A DNA stretch of 64,000 nucleotides, taken from NCBI GenBank assembly GCA_020247305.1, contig JADCJE010000063.1, forward strand, positions 1 through 64,000, read 5' to 3'. This document shows positions 9,825-19,522 of this stretch, in pieces (the stretch's first letter is position 1; each line of letters starts with the position of its first letter). This stretch comes from Phycisphaerales bacterium (lineage in GTDB: Bacteria; Planctomycetota; UBA1135; UBA2386). Made by a program: the position numbers and the translations under genes. The notes under the pieces were generated by a model that searched no databases, had not been told where the DNA came from, and worked only from the letters and a program-made list of their open reading frames with translations.

Positions 9825-9945
9825 GCCGCGCGCGGTCTCTCCGGTCGGCGGCCAGCGCCCGCCGCGGGGGCAAGTGCGCAGGCAACTTCGCGTCGTCGGC
9901 AATATCCTGCGCTTCCGGCCGCACCGCGGTCGCCGACCCTTGCCC

Positions 9946-11730
9946 ATGAACCTGCTTCGCCCCGCCCTCCCGTTCCTGCTGCTCGCGCCCGCGTTCGCCC
10001 AGACGGCGCGCGCCCTGCCGACCGTCGCCGAGGACCTGCTGCCGGCGTCGACGTACGCCACCTACCGCTTCGGCGGGCTCGCCGCCTGCCGCGCCGCCGC
10101 CAGCGCGCAACCGCTCGCCGCGCTGGTGCAGGCGACGCTGGCGAAGCTGCCCGCGGACGTGAAGGAGTCGCGCATCGACGCGCCGCTCGACTTCGCCGCC
10201 GACGAGTTCGCGTCGCAGCTCGAAGAGCAGGGCGGCAAGGTCGGGCCGCTGCGCGCCGCGCTCGGCCGGCCGATGACGCTGGCGCTCGGCCGGCTGGCGC
10301 TCGAAGGCATGGGGCCGTCGCTCGCGCTCGTCGTCGACGCCGGCGACCAGCGCCGCGCGATCAACCAGGTCGTGCAGTTCGCCGCGCAGCGCCTCGCCGC
10401 CGAGGCGGGCGGCGCCGACACGCGCGAAGAGACGATCGGCGGCTTCGCCTTCCATGCGATGACGCCGGACGACGGCCCGTCGCTGTTCGCCGGCGCGATC
10501 GGCGGCCTGTACGTGATCAGCAACAGCCGCGGCTTCCTCGCCGAGATGGCCGACGTCGCCGCCGGCAAGAAGCCGTCGCTGGCGCAGGCGACGCCGCTCG
10601 GCGGCCTGCGCGCGCGCCTGGGTGCGCCGGCGATCTTAGAGTCGTATTGGCACGTGGCGCGGCTGTGGGACGCGCTGGCCCCGCATCTGCCCTACGAGTG
10701 GGACGCGCTCGCCGACCATCTCGGGCTCGGCGCCATCGACGCGCTCTACGGCGGCTACGCGGCGACGGCGACCGGCGGTGAGGACCTCGTGCACCTCGGC
10801 ATGCGCGGCAGCGGCAAGGGACTGCTCAAGGCGATGGTCAGCGCGCCGGTCGATCTCGGGTTCGCGCAGGCCTGCTCGCCGAACACCGTGTTGTTCGCCG
10901 CCGGCAGCTTTGACGGCGGCGCGCTCGTCGACGCCGGCAGCCGCCTGCTGCAGGCGCTGCCGCCGCTCTGGCAGGAGCGCGTGCGCGCCGGCCTTGACCT
11001 CGCGACGCTCGCCTTCGACTCGGCGGCCGACGCGGAGGCGACGGCGCGCGCGTTCGGGCCGCAGATCGGCCTGGCGATCAGCCTGGAGAAGGGCGCGGTG
11101 CCCAAGCCCGAACTCGTCGTGCGCGTCGGCGTGCGCGACGCCGCGCGCGTGCAGGCGCTGCTGCGCCAGATCGAGGCCGATTCGGCGCGCGACCAGGGCA
11201 CCGAATGGAAGGCTCGGCAGGTCGACGGCAAGGAGATCCGCTACACGATCGCCAAGGCCGAAGGCGCGCCGTTCCAGCTGAGCCCGTGCTATGCCGTCGT
11301 CGGCGACGCGCTCTGGCTCGCCAGCGACGTGATGGCGCTGGTGCGCACGCTGCGACCGGCCGAGGGCGGCGGCTCGCTCGCCACCGAACCGGACGTGCAG
11401 CAACTCGTCGGCGCGCTGGACGGCGCCAGTGCGGTGGTCCACTGGCGGCTGCACCGGCTGGTCGAACTCGGCTACGGCGCGTTCGAGAAGAACGTCGGCG
11501 CGGCGATCGACGCGCAGGAAGACGAACTCGGCTTCGGCCGCGAGGCGCTGCCCGACGCCGAGTCGCTGGCGCAGGCGCTCGGCGTGTCGAGCTGGCTGCT
11601 GCACGTCGGCGACGCCGGCGTGACGCTGCGCGGCCGCGGCCAGCTGACCTTCGGGTCGCTGTACGGCGCGCTCGGCCTCGCGTTCGACGGGTTCCTCGCG
11701 CGCGCCGCCAAGCCGGCGAATCCGCGCTGA
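9946..11730 (+). CDS. Secreted protein of unknown function (DUF3352-like feel)
   Basis: This 594-aa protein starts at the ATG at 9946 because a signal peptide follows directly (MNLLRPALPFLLLAPAFAQ, cleavage AFA|Q); the longer frame from 9874 puts a basic stretch in front of it. The mature protein has alternating hydrophobic strands and helices with repeated phrases such as LVVDAGDQRRAINQV and YVISNSRGFL. This is reminiscent of the planctomycete DUF3352-type secreted proteins, but I cannot confirm the family. A TATCCT box lies at 9903-9908. It is monocistronic and convergent with the methyltransferase at 11755. Confidence 0.8.
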   Translation: MNLLRPALPFLLLAPAFAQTARALPTVAEDLLPASTYATYRFGGLAACRAAASAQPLAALVQATLAKLPADVKESRIDAPLDFAADEFASQLEEQGGKVGPLRAALGRPMTLALGRLALEGMGPSLALVVDAGDQRRAINQVVQFAAQRLAAEAGGADTREETIGGFAFHAMTPDDGPSLFAGAIGGLYVISNSRGFLAEMADVAAGKKPSLAQATPLGGLRARLGAPAILESYWHVARLWDALAPHLPYEWDALADHLGLGAIDALYGGYAATATGGEDLVHLGMRGSGKGLLKAMVSAPVDLGFAQACSPNTVLFAAGSFDGGALVDAGSRLLQALPPLWQERVRAGLDLATLAFDSAADAEATARAFGPQIGLAISLEKGAVPKPELVVRVGVRDAARVQALLRQIEADSARDQGTEWKARQVDGKEIRYTIAKAEGAPFQLSPCYAVVGDALWLASDVMALVRTLRPAEGGGSLATEPDVQQLVGALDGASAVVHWRLHRLVELGYGAFEKNVGAAIDAQEDELGFGREALPDAESLAQALGVSSWLLHVGDAGVTLRGRGQLTFGSLYGALGLAFDGFLARAAKPANPR

Positions 11731-11754
11731 GAGGCCGCCGGGCGGCGCGGCGCG

Positions 11755-12753
11755 TCAGATCCGCGCCAGCGCCAGCTTGAGCGGCGGCTTGCCGTCGAAC
11801 GACGGGAAGTCGGCGTCGACCGTCACGCGCTCCAGCGACCGCAGCGGCCGGCCCGCCTTCTCGGCGCAGCGACGCAGGACGTCGTGCCACGCCGCTTCGT
11901 CGACGGTCGGCACGTGGTTGGTCGCCAGCACCGCGCCGCCGTCGGCGAGCGCCAGCAGCGCCGGCTTGAACAGCGACTGGTAGTCGTTGACGACGTCGAT
12001 CGTGCCGAACGGCGTCTTGGCCCGGCGTGGCGGGTCGAGCACGACGAGGTCGAACGGCTCGCGCTCGACGCGCGCGTGGGGCAGGTTCTTGCCGCGGCGC
12101 TGCACGGGCAGGCCGGCGAGCTGGCGCAGCACCGGCAGGCAGTCGGCGCGCAGGAACGCGCAGCGGTCGGCGAGGCCGTTGGCGGCCGCGTTGGCGGCGC
12201 CGACGTCGAGGGCGCTCTGCGCGAAGTCGACGTTGAGCACGCGGCTGGCGCCGCCGGCGGCGGCGGCGACGCCGATGCCGCACGTGTAGGCGAACAGGTT
12301 GAGCACGCGCCGGCCGGCCGCGAGCTGCTGCACGAGCGCGCGGCCGCTGCGGAAGTCGAGGAACAGCCACGGATCCTGGCCGCGGTGGCGGGCGCGGAAG
12401 CAGAAGCGCAGGCCGCGTTCGTGCGCGGTGTGCTCGGCGAGCGCCGCGTCGGTCGGCGCGTGGGCGACGAAGTCCGCGGCCGGCGCCGGACCGCGGTGGT
12501 TGCAGGCGATCGGCAGGTCGAGCCCGAGCGCGTCGTTGGCGGCGCGACCGAGCGCTTCGACCTCGTCCGCCGGCAGCGGCGCGCGGAACGTCTGCGCCAG
12601 CAGGCAGCCGCCGTAGCGGTCGAGACTGACGCCCGGCGCGCCCTCGGCGACGCCATGGAGCAGGCGCACGCAGTCCGTGCCTTCGGCCTGCAGCCGCGTG
12701 AGCAGGGGGCGGCGGGCGTCGATGGCGGCGAGCAGTCGTTCGCGCAGCGTCAT
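11755..12753 (-). CDS. Class I SAM-dependent rRNA methyltransferase, RlmI/RlmK-like
   Basis: This 332-aa protein has the Rossmann methyltransferase core: motif I VLNLFAYTCGIGVAAAAGGA (about 165-184), motif II VLNVD, and the catalytic motif IV LDPPRRAK (about 245). The layout matches the RlmI/YccW and RlmK family that makes 5-methylcytosine or 7-methylguanine in 23S rRNA. An N-terminal PUA domain is not obvious. The ATG at 12753 is preferred to an upstream in-frame start because conserved sequence begins here. The exact target base cannot be told from sequence. Confidence 0.85.
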   Translation of the reverse strand: MTLRERLLAAIDARRPLLTRLQAEGTDCVRLLHGVAEGAPGVSLDRYGGCLLAQTFRAPLPADEVEALGRAANDALGLDLPIACNHRGPAPAADFVAHAPTDAALAEHTAHERGLRFCFRARHRGQDPWLFLDFRSGRALVQQLAAGRRVLNLFAYTCGIGVAAAAGGASRVLNVDFAQSALDVGAANAAANGLADRCAFLRADCLPVLRQLAGLPVQRRGKNLPHARVEREPFDLVVLDPPRRAKTPFGTIDVVNDYQSLFKPALLALADGGAVLATNHVPTVDEAAWHDVLRRCAEKAGRPLRSLERVTVDADFPSFDGKPPLKLALARI

Positions 12754-12845
12754 GGCGGGGGAGCGGGGCGGCGCATCATGGCCCACGCCGCGCGCCGCGC
12801 CAGCCGAGGCTTGCGCGGCCGGCCGTGTTCGCCGACGGTGCGCGC

Positions 12846-13097
12846 ATGCCGACCGACAAGGAACTCGAACGCCTGCGCAAGTCGCTCCGCCACAAGCTGG
12901 AGGGCGCGGCCGCCGAGGTGGCGGTCGCCGCCGACGACCTGCACACGGTGCTCGGCGAACTCGGCCGCCTGCACCAGAGCAACGAGCGCCTGCGCCGGCA
13001 GAACCGCCGCATGCGCCTCAAGCTGCAGCGCGCGGGCCTCGCCGACGACGAGCCGGCGGCCGATGGCGGCGAGGACGCGCCGGACGGCGACGTCTGA
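12846..13097 (+). CDS. Small coiled-coil protein
   Basis: This 83-aa, highly charged protein is almost entirely helical (residues 3-62 show heptads of Leu, Val and Ala) with an acidic tail. There are no membrane segments or cysteines. It lies divergent from the methyltransferase with 92 bp between starts. Codon use fits the neighbours, and the frame gives a plausible protein while the other frames do not. The function is unknown; a dimeric scaffold or DNA-associated role is possible. Confidence 0.55.
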   Translation: MPTDKELERLRKSLRHKLEGAAAEVAVAADDLHTVLGELGRLHQSNERLRRQNRRMRLKLQRAGLADDEPAADGGEDAPDGDV

Positions 13098-13206
13098 CCG
13101 ATCGCGGCCGGCGCGGAGTGCGCGGCCGGCAGACCGCCGGGGCGGCGGTTTGCCGCGGCGCTGCACGCGGCGTACCGTGACGTTGGTCCCCTGCAAGGAG
13201 TCCTCC

Positions 13207-14082
13207 GTGGCCAAGCTGCCCCTGGTGTCGCTGTTCGTTGCGCTCTTGTTCGCCGTGGCTGCCGCGGCGCAGAACCGCGTGCTGATCCCCGAGAAGATCG
13301 ACCGCGCAACGGTCGCCGGCGACGACGGCACGCAGCAATGGGCGGAGTGGAAGGCCATCCGCTGCCCGAACTGCGAGGGCAAGAAGAAGATCAAGTGCGG
13401 CACCTGCGAGCGCTTCTCGGAGGACGCGACCACCTGCATCGAGTGCAAGCGCAACGAGAAGAAGGAGACCGACTGCCGACTGTGCGCCGGCGCTGGCGAA
13501 CTGCCCGATCCGCTGGAGAAGGTCAGCTGCCCCGGCTGCCGCGGCGCGGGCTTCTTGCTGTGTACGATCTGCTCCGGCGGCGGGCGGCTGAGGATCGGCG
13601 ACGACAAGAAGTTCGGCGACTGCGTCGGCTGCCGCGGCGCCGGCGGCTGGAAGTGCGGCGCGTGCAACGGCAGCCGGCTGGTCGAGACGGTCGCGCTCAA
13701 GCCGTCGCTCAAGGAGGCGGCGGGCAAGGACCTCGCCAAGGCCGCCGCGGTGACCGACGCGGCCATCAAGGAACTCGCCGCGATCACGCCCGCCGGCGGC
13801 GACAAGGCGCGCAAGGAAGTGAAGGCGCTGGTCAAGGCCTTCGACACCGCGGGCGCGCTGCACCCGGCGCTCAAGCGCCTGGGCAAGCCGTTCGAGGACT
13901 ACCTGGGCAAGATCTACGCCGGCAAGCAGTTCCAGGGCGCGGCGGAGAACGAGGCGCAGACCATCGCGATGGTCAAGGACGCGGCCGAGTACTACCTCAA
14001 GCACCAGAAGCGCATGCTGGAACTGGCGCAGAAGCGCGCCGAGGCCAACGCCAAGGCCGCCGCCGAGCAGAAGGGCAAGTAG
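13207..14082 (+). CDS. Secreted protein with DnaJ-type CxxCxGxG-like zinc-finger repeats
   Basis: This 291-aa protein starts at GTG 13207 with AAGGAG at 13196-13201. The signal peptide is cleaved at AAA|Q (about residue 22). Residues about 52-160 hold six or more Cys pairs, several in CxxCxGxG form (CRLCAGAG, CPGCRGAG, CVGCRGAG). The remaining third is a Lys/Ala-rich helical tail. The cysteine module resembles the zinc-binding domain of DnaJ, but no J domain is present and the protein is exported. It may bind metal or substrate in the periplasm. A TACCGT box lies at 13173-13178. Confidence 0.85.
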   Translation: MAKLPLVSLFVALLFAVAAAAQNRVLIPEKIDRATVAGDDGTQQWAEWKAIRCPNCEGKKKIKCGTCERFSEDATTCIECKRNEKKETDCRLCAGAGELPDPLEKVSCPGCRGAGFLLCTICSGGGRLRIGDDKKFGDCVGCRGAGGWKCGACNGSRLVETVALKPSLKEAAGKDLAKAAAVTDAAIKELAAITPAGGDKARKEVKALVKAFDTAGALHPALKRLGKPFEDYLGKIYAGKQFQGAAENEAQTIAMVKDAAEYYLKHQKRMLELAQKRAEANAKAAAEQKGK

Positions 14083-14146
14083 GCGCAGCCCGCGCGCCGC
14101 GCACAGCCGGCCGTCGCCACGCGTGGCGGGCCGGCGCGACGCCGCC

Positions 14147-14152
14147 TACGCT
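14147..14152 (+). promoter_or_regulatory. -10-like box, HtrA-like gene
   Basis: TACGCT lies 6 nt before the ATG at 14159, too close for a ribosome site between transcription start and codon. It suggests a leaderless message. Confidence 0.3.
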
Positions 14153-14158
14153 GCCGCC

Positions 14159-17041
14159 ATGCGTTTGCGTCCGTCGCTGGTCCCGCTCGCCTTGTACCTC
14201 GCCGCCGCCGCCCTGCCCGCGCAGGGCGACGTGCAGCCGACCATGTTGGCGCCGCGCGCCGACGAAGCGGACGCGCCGGCGCGCCGCGCCGGGCCCGCCG
14301 GTCTCGTCGCCAAGGTCCGACCCGCGGTGGTGTGGGTCGCGGTCGAGGTCGACGGCGCCCGGGGCAAGTTCACGGTCGAGCGCGCCAGCAGCGGCGTGGT
14401 CGCCGATGGCGCCGGACTGGTGCTGACGCTGGCGCGCTTGGTCAAGGAAGCCGTCGGCGCCGCCGACAAGCGCGTGCTCGTGCAGTGCGACGACGCCGCC
14501 AACACGCAGTTGCCGGCGACGATCGTGCGCCTCGACGAGCGCTCGGGCCTCGCCCTGCTGCGCGTGCAGCCGCCGGCCGGCGGACTGACCGCCGCGGCGT
14601 TCGGGACCGATGCGCCCGCCGCCGGCGAACCGCTGGTCGTCGTCGCGCGGCCCGACGGCAAGGAGATGCTCGCGTTCGGCGGCACCGCCAGCCCGGCGCA
14701 GGCCGGCGTGCCGCTCGGCGGCGTGCCCTTCGCGGCCGCCGACCTGTTCCTCACCGACTCGCGCAACGACGAACGGTGCGACGGCGCGCCGGTGTTCGAC
14801 GCGTCCGGCCGCTGCGTCGGCCTCTACGACGCCGAGCACGTGCGCCGCGACGTGCAGGATCCGACGCTCGACGACCTGCGCAAGCCGAGCTTCGGCGTCG
14901 CGCGCACGGCGAAGCTGCTGCGCGCGGCGTTCGCCGCCGAGTTCGCCGCGGCCAAGAACGGTTCGCTCGCCCGCGCCGTGGACGGCGCGGCGAATCCCCA
15001 GGTCGCCGCGGTCGCGCAGGCCGCCGCGGCGGTGGTGGGCGTGTGGTCGGGCAGCGGCGACTGGCCCGCGCTCGGCGGCGACGATCCGGGCGCGGTGCGC
15101 CGGCGCGACGGCCTCGGTTCGGGCGTCGTGCTCGCGGCCAAGGGCCTCGTCGTGGCCAACGCGCACGTCGTCCGCGGCGGCAACCCGCGCATCCGCCTCG
15201 CCGACGGCCGCACGTTCCCGGCCAAGGTCGTGAAGACTGCGGCCGGCGCCAACCTCGCGCTGCTGCAGGCGGAACTGCCGGCCGGCGCGACGTTGCCGGT
15301 GGCGGCGGCGAACGGCGACGGCGACGTCGTGCTGGGCGAGGTGGCGCTGGCGATCGGCAACCCGCTCGGCGGCCGGCCGATCGTCTCCGCCGGCGTGGTG
15401 TCGGCGCTGCGCAGCAACGGCGACCGCATCCAGGCCGACGCCAAGCTCGGCGCGCAGAACGGCGGCGGCGCGGTGGTCGACGCCAACGGCCGCCTGCTCG
15501 GCATCGGCGACGCCGGCGCGGTCGATCCGCTGGAGATGGCCTTCGCCATGCGCGGCGATCGCGTCTCGACCGAGACCGACCTGTCGACCTTCGTGTCGGT
15601 GCGGCGCGTGCGCAAGGCGTTCGCCGCCGAGCTCGGCGACCTGCCGTCGGCGGCGCAGTCGGACGCCGACCGTGCGCGGCGCGCCTCGCCGCTGACGGCG
15701 ATGGTCGAGAAGGTGCGCGGCGCGATGCTCAATCTCTATGTCGCCGAGAACGTCGCCAAGCAGAAGGAGGACGACCTGTTCCCGCCGGAGCCGGTGTGGC
15801 AGGTGCGCAGCCTCGGTTCGGGCGTGGTGATCTCGCCCGACGGCCTCGCCATCAGCAACTGGCACGTCGTCGACGACGCCACCAACCCGGACGGCTCGAT
15901 GGTCGCCGACCGCCGCGTCACCGCGCGCGTGTTCGGCGGCAAGGAGCACGTCGTCAAGGTGCTGAGCATCTCGCGCGAGGACGACCTGTCGCTGCTGCAG
16001 CTGGAGCTCGCGCCGGGCGAACTGCTGACGCCCGTCGAGCTCGGCAGCTCGGCCGCGCTCGCCGTCGGCGAGGAGGTCGCCGCGATCGGCAACCCGCTGG
16101 GGCAGGCCAACACCATCACCGCCGGCATCGTCACCGCCAAGGGCCAGGAACTGCGGATCAAGCGCCGCTGGGCCAAGCTGGAGCACCTGGTCGAGAGCGA
16201 CGCGACGATCAACGGCGGCAACAGCGGCGGCGCGCTGCTCGACCGCAACGGCCGCCTCGTCGGCATCAACAGCGCCGGCGGCGGCGTGTTCAACAACAAG
16301 GGCTACGCCATCGAGGTCGACCACGTGCGCAAGCAGCTGCTCGGCCTGCTGTTCTCCGCCTACAAGCTGCGCAGCCCGGACCTCGGCATGCGCGTCGTCG
16401 ACGAGGACGGCCGCACGCTCGTGTTCGACGTCGACCCGCGCGGGCCGGCCGCCGCCGCCGGCGTCCGTTCCGGCGACCGTATCAAGACGCTCGCCGGCGT
16501 CGCCATCACCTGGGGGCCGGGCTTCGCGCGCACGCTGGCCGGACTGCCGGCCGGGCAGCCGGCCTCGCTCGCGCTGGAGCGCGCCGGCGCGCCGCTCGCC
16601 GTCGAGGTGACGCCGATGGCAGCCGAGCGCTGGGCGGTCGTGCGCCAGTCGGGCCTGCTGGTGCGCGACTTCGGCTACGGCGAGGACGCCGAGCGCGTGC
16701 GCGGGGCGGCGATCGCGCTGCACCGCGAGTTCACCGGCGACCGCAACGGCGAGCCGCAGTCGATCCCGCAGCAGGTGGTCGTCGTCGACAAGGTCATCCC
16801 CGGCGAGCAGCAGCAGGACCTCGACCTCGAGCCCGGCGACTTCCTGCTGGCGTGCGAGTTCGTCACCGACAAGGGCGACGCCGTGCGCAAGGACATCGGC
16901 AGCGTCACCGCGCTGCGCGACCTGTGGAACGACCGCGAGCTCGGCGGCTACGACCGCGCGCAGGCGCGTTGGAAGTGCTGGGTCGCCCGCGGCAGCTTCG
17001 TGTACGTCGTCGAGCTGCGCGCCAACCGCCTGTTCTGGTGA
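14159..17041 (+). CDS. Triple trypsin-domain HtrA-like protease with PDZ domain
   Basis: This 960-aa protein has a signal peptide cleaved at LPA|Q (about residue 20). Three trypsin-like modules follow. Module 1 (about 35-250) has lost His, Asp and Ser. Module 2 (about 285-470) keeps the His in NAHVV (about 336) but has Asn at the Asp site and QNGGG in place of GNSGG. Module 3 (about 515-735) is intact: His in NWHVV (about 569), Asp in EDDLSLL (about 610) and Ser in GGNSGG (about 688). A PDZ domain follows (about 740-830) with DVDPRGPAAAAGVRSGD. One active protease thus carries two pseudoproteases, probably for binding or regulation in the periplasm. Confidence 0.9.
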   Translation: MRLRPSLVPLALYLAAAALPAQGDVQPTMLAPRADEADAPARRAGPAGLVAKVRPAVVWVAVEVDGARGKFTVERASSGVVADGAGLVLTLARLVKEAVGAADKRVLVQCDDAANTQLPATIVRLDERSGLALLRVQPPAGGLTAAAFGTDAPAAGEPLVVVARPDGKEMLAFGGTASPAQAGVPLGGVPFAAADLFLTDSRNDERCDGAPVFDASGRCVGLYDAEHVRRDVQDPTLDDLRKPSFGVARTAKLLRAAFAAEFAAAKNGSLARAVDGAANPQVAAVAQAAAAVVGVWSGSGDWPALGGDDPGAVRRRDGLGSGVVLAAKGLVVANAHVVRGGNPRIRLADGRTFPAKVVKTAAGANLALLQAELPAGATLPVAAANGDGDVVLGEVALAIGNPLGGRPIVSAGVVSALRSNGDRIQADAKLGAQNGGGAVVDANGRLLGIGDAGAVDPLEMAFAMRGDRVSTETDLSTFVSVRRVRKAFAAELGDLPSAAQSDADRARRASPLTAMVEKVRGAMLNLYVAENVAKQKEDDLFPPEPVWQVRSLGSGVVISPDGLAISNWHVVDDATNPDGSMVADRRVTARVFGGKEHVVKVLSISREDDLSLLQLELAPGELLTPVELGSSAALAVGEEVAAIGNPLGQANTITAGIVTAKGQELRIKRRWAKLEHLVESDATINGGNSGGALLDRNGRLVGINSAGGGVFNNKGYAIEVDHVRKQLLGLLFSAYKLRSPDLGMRVVDEDGRTLVFDVDPRGPAAAAGVRSGDRIKTLAGVAITWGPGFARTLAGLPAGQPASLALERAGAPLAVEVTPMAAERWAVVRQSGLLVRDFGYGEDAERVRGAAIALHREFTGDRNGEPQSIPQQVVVVDKVIPGEQQQDLDLEPGDFLLACEFVTDKGDAVRKDIGSVTALRDLWNDRELGGYDRAQARWKCWVARGSFVYVVELRANRLFW

Positions 17042-17069
17042 ACGGCGGGCCCGCCGCGGGCGGCGGCGG

Positions 17070-19361
17070 TCACTTCGACGAGAACGCGCCCTTCAGCGCG
17101 ATCTGCTTGTCGCCGCCGCCCCACGACCACTGGAAGCTGATCTTGCCCTTCGGCAGCGGATCGAGCGGCCAGAACGTCGCCATGCCGGGCGCGGTCGTCG
17201 TGCGGATCTCGCCGTCGTCGTAGACCACCTTGCCCTCGATCGGCTCGCCCTTCGGGCCGACGACCGTGCAGGTCAGCGAGCCGCGCACGCCGATGCCGCC
17301 GGTGCTGCCGAAGTGCAGCGTCAGCGGGAAGCCGATCGACTTCTTGCCCTCGCGGCCGTTGGCCTTCAGCAGCTCCGCCGCCTCCGGGCCGAGCTCGGCC
17401 ACCGGCACCTCGCCGTCGAAGATCAGGGCGGTGTCGTTGCGCGGCGGGAAGCAGTCGGCGCCGGCGTCGGCGGCCTTCGGCTGGCCGATGCCGCTGGTGG
17501 CGTTGACCACCAGCACGTCGCCGTCGAGGAACATGCCGATCGTCAGGATCGTGTTGTTCATCAGCGCGTCGCGGTAGCCCGGCCAGTACAGCCAGCGCTC
17601 GAACATCTTCTTGGCGTTGCCGATCGACGCGTTGGGCTGCACCAGCGCCATCTGCGCGAACAGGCTGCCGACGTAGGTGCCGCCGAGGTCGACGGTCTGC
17701 GTGTGCATCGACGCCGGGTCGCGCAGGTCCTTGTTCTTCTTCAGGTACTCGGCGTGCTCCTTGCAGCGCGCCGAGAAGTTGGCCGACCACGTCACCGGCG
17801 TCTTGCCGTTCTGCTTGCGCGCTTCGTTGAAGGCGCTGATCCACTTGTCGACGCCCTTGCTGCTCGCCGACAGCGGCGGGGTGTTGTTCTGGATCGCCTT
17901 CAGCACCGGCGAGGCGCCCGTCCAGAAGTCCTCCCACTCCTTGTCCAGCTGCGGGATGGTGACGTCCTTGTGCGCCTCGGCGAAGGCCTTCTCGTACTCG
18001 GCCGGCTGCTTGACGCGGCGCTTCTGCAGGTCGAGCGCGATGCCGTCCATCGTGCGCAGCATCTGCGGGTCGCGGCGCATCATGTAGTCGCAGAACGACC
18101 ACGCCTTGATGCGTTCCTCGTTGCTGAAGTTCGACGCGTCGCTGAACGGCAGCTTGTTGGCCGGGATGCCGCCGGTGCTCTTCCAGGCGAGCTCGAGGCT
18201 CAGGTTCTTCCAGACGTCGAAGTCCGGCGAGCTGAACTCGCGGTCCTCCTCGCTCGCCGCCGTGCCCTGCTGCTTCTTCAGGTCGACGGAGAACAGGCGG
18301 TTGTTGTTGAAGATCATGCCGACGAACGTGTGGCCGATGCCCTCGACGAAGCCGTCGGAGCCGAAGCCGGCGTAGCCGCGCGCGACGTTGCGCACGCAGC
18401 TGTCGAGCAGCACCTGCTTGCCGCTGGTCGACGCGATCGCGGTGTTGCCGATGCCGCTCGTCGACGTGTTCTCCAGCTTCCACTCGAGATCCGGCACCTT
18501 GTTGGCGCGCAGGATCTGCTGGTAGGTCTCCTTCTTGGTGAAGCAGGCCCAGTCCTGCGGCCACTTCTCGACGTCGAGCTGCCACGGGAAGGCGACCTTG
18601 CAGACGCGCAGCGTGCGCTCGGCCCAGCGCAGCGCGTCCTTCAGGTTCTCCAGCTCCTCCTTGTCGCCGTGCAGCAGGAAGTGCTCGGACGTCACGGTGA
18701 CGTACGGCACCTGCGCCTGCAGCAGCGGCGCGCACTCGACGCCCGCCTTCTCCTCGACCGGGTAGTCGATCTTGGACTGTTCCTCGACGGCCTTCTCGAT
18801 CGCCTTGCTGCGGTCGTAGAGGGTCTTCTCCAGCTCGGTGCCGCTGATCGCGCCGACCTCGACGTAGTTGAGCGCGGCCTGCGCCTGCTCGTCCTTGTCG
18901 ACCCAGCGCAGCACCATCGCCCAGTGCTTGTCGGCGCGCGCCTTGTCGCCGGCCTTGGCGAGCTTCTCGGCGACCGCGCGGTGCTGGTTGGCGAGGTCCT
19001 TCCTCAGCGCCTCCCACTGCTTGCTGAGCGCCTGTCCGTCGGCGCCGGCGCCGGTGTCCTGCGTCGGAAAGGGGCGCTTGGGGTCGGGGTTCCAGCTGGC
19101 GCCCATCTTGACGTAGCCGAGCGCGGTCCACGCCTCGGCATTGTCGGGTTCGTACAGCTTGATGAGCTGCATCCAGACCTGCTTGGCGACGCGCGGGAAG
19201 CCTTCCTTCAGCGCCTTCTTGGCGAAGTTGTTCATCGCCTTCGCCTGGCGCGCGTTCAGTTCGGCGTCGCCGCCCTGGGCGGCGGCGGTGGCGGCCAGCG
19301 CGCACACGGCCAGCGCGGCGGCGAACGGACGGTGGGTACGGAGCATCGGTGGTGTGGACAT
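17070..19361 (-). CDS. Large secreted protein with CAP/SCP-like C-terminal region
   Basis: This 763-aa protein starts MSTPPMLRTHRPF; the ATG at 19346 is an alternative. The signal peptide ends TAAA|Q. The N-terminal third is helical and TPR-like (WTALGYVKMG, WAMVLRWVDKDEQAQAALNYV). The middle resembles a peptidase-like or DUF1570-type fold without a clear HExxH. Residues about 555-680 look like a CAP domain (WISAFNEARKQNGKTPVTW, then CKEHAEYL and VDLGG). The C-terminus has a beta-sandwich-like GKVVYDDGEIRTTT segment. It is divergent from the dehydrogenase at 19523. The role is unknown, probably periplasmic. Confidence 0.8.
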   Translation of the reverse strand: MSTPPMLRTHRPFAAALAVCALAATAAAQGGDAELNARQAKAMNNFAKKALKEGFPRVAKQVWMQLIKLYEPDNAEAWTALGYVKMGASWNPDPKRPFPTQDTGAGADGQALSKQWEALRKDLANQHRAVAEKLAKAGDKARADKHWAMVLRWVDKDEQAQAALNYVEVGAISGTELEKTLYDRSKAIEKAVEEQSKIDYPVEEKAGVECAPLLQAQVPYVTVTSEHFLLHGDKEELENLKDALRWAERTLRVCKVAFPWQLDVEKWPQDWACFTKKETYQQILRANKVPDLEWKLENTSTSGIGNTAIASTSGKQVLLDSCVRNVARGYAGFGSDGFVEGIGHTFVGMIFNNNRLFSVDLKKQQGTAASEEDREFSSPDFDVWKNLSLELAWKSTGGIPANKLPFSDASNFSNEERIKAWSFCDYMMRRDPQMLRTMDGIALDLQKRRVKQPAEYEKAFAEAHKDVTIPQLDKEWEDFWTGASPVLKAIQNNTPPLSASSKGVDKWISAFNEARKQNGKTPVTWSANFSARCKEHAEYLKKNKDLRDPASMHTQTVDLGGTYVGSLFAQMALVQPNASIGNAKKMFERWLYWPGYRDALMNNTILTIGMFLDGDVLVVNATSGIGQPKAADAGADCFPPRNDTALIFDGEVPVAELGPEAAELLKANGREGKKSIGFPLTLHFGSTGGIGVRGSLTCTVVGPKGEPIEGKVVYDDGEIRTTTAPGMATFWPLDPLPKGKISFQWSWGGGDKQIALKGAFSSK

Positions 19362-19522
19362 CGCGGCGTTGCAGCGTAGCGACGGCGCCGCGCCCGGGGC
19401 AGTGGGCGGCGCGGTCCGCCGTGGCGCCGCTTGCCGGTTGTCCGCGGACCGGCCCCGCGCCATGCTGTTCGCCCCCGAAACCCCGCTTCGGCGCGCCACC
19501 CCGCCGCCCGCGACACAGAGCA

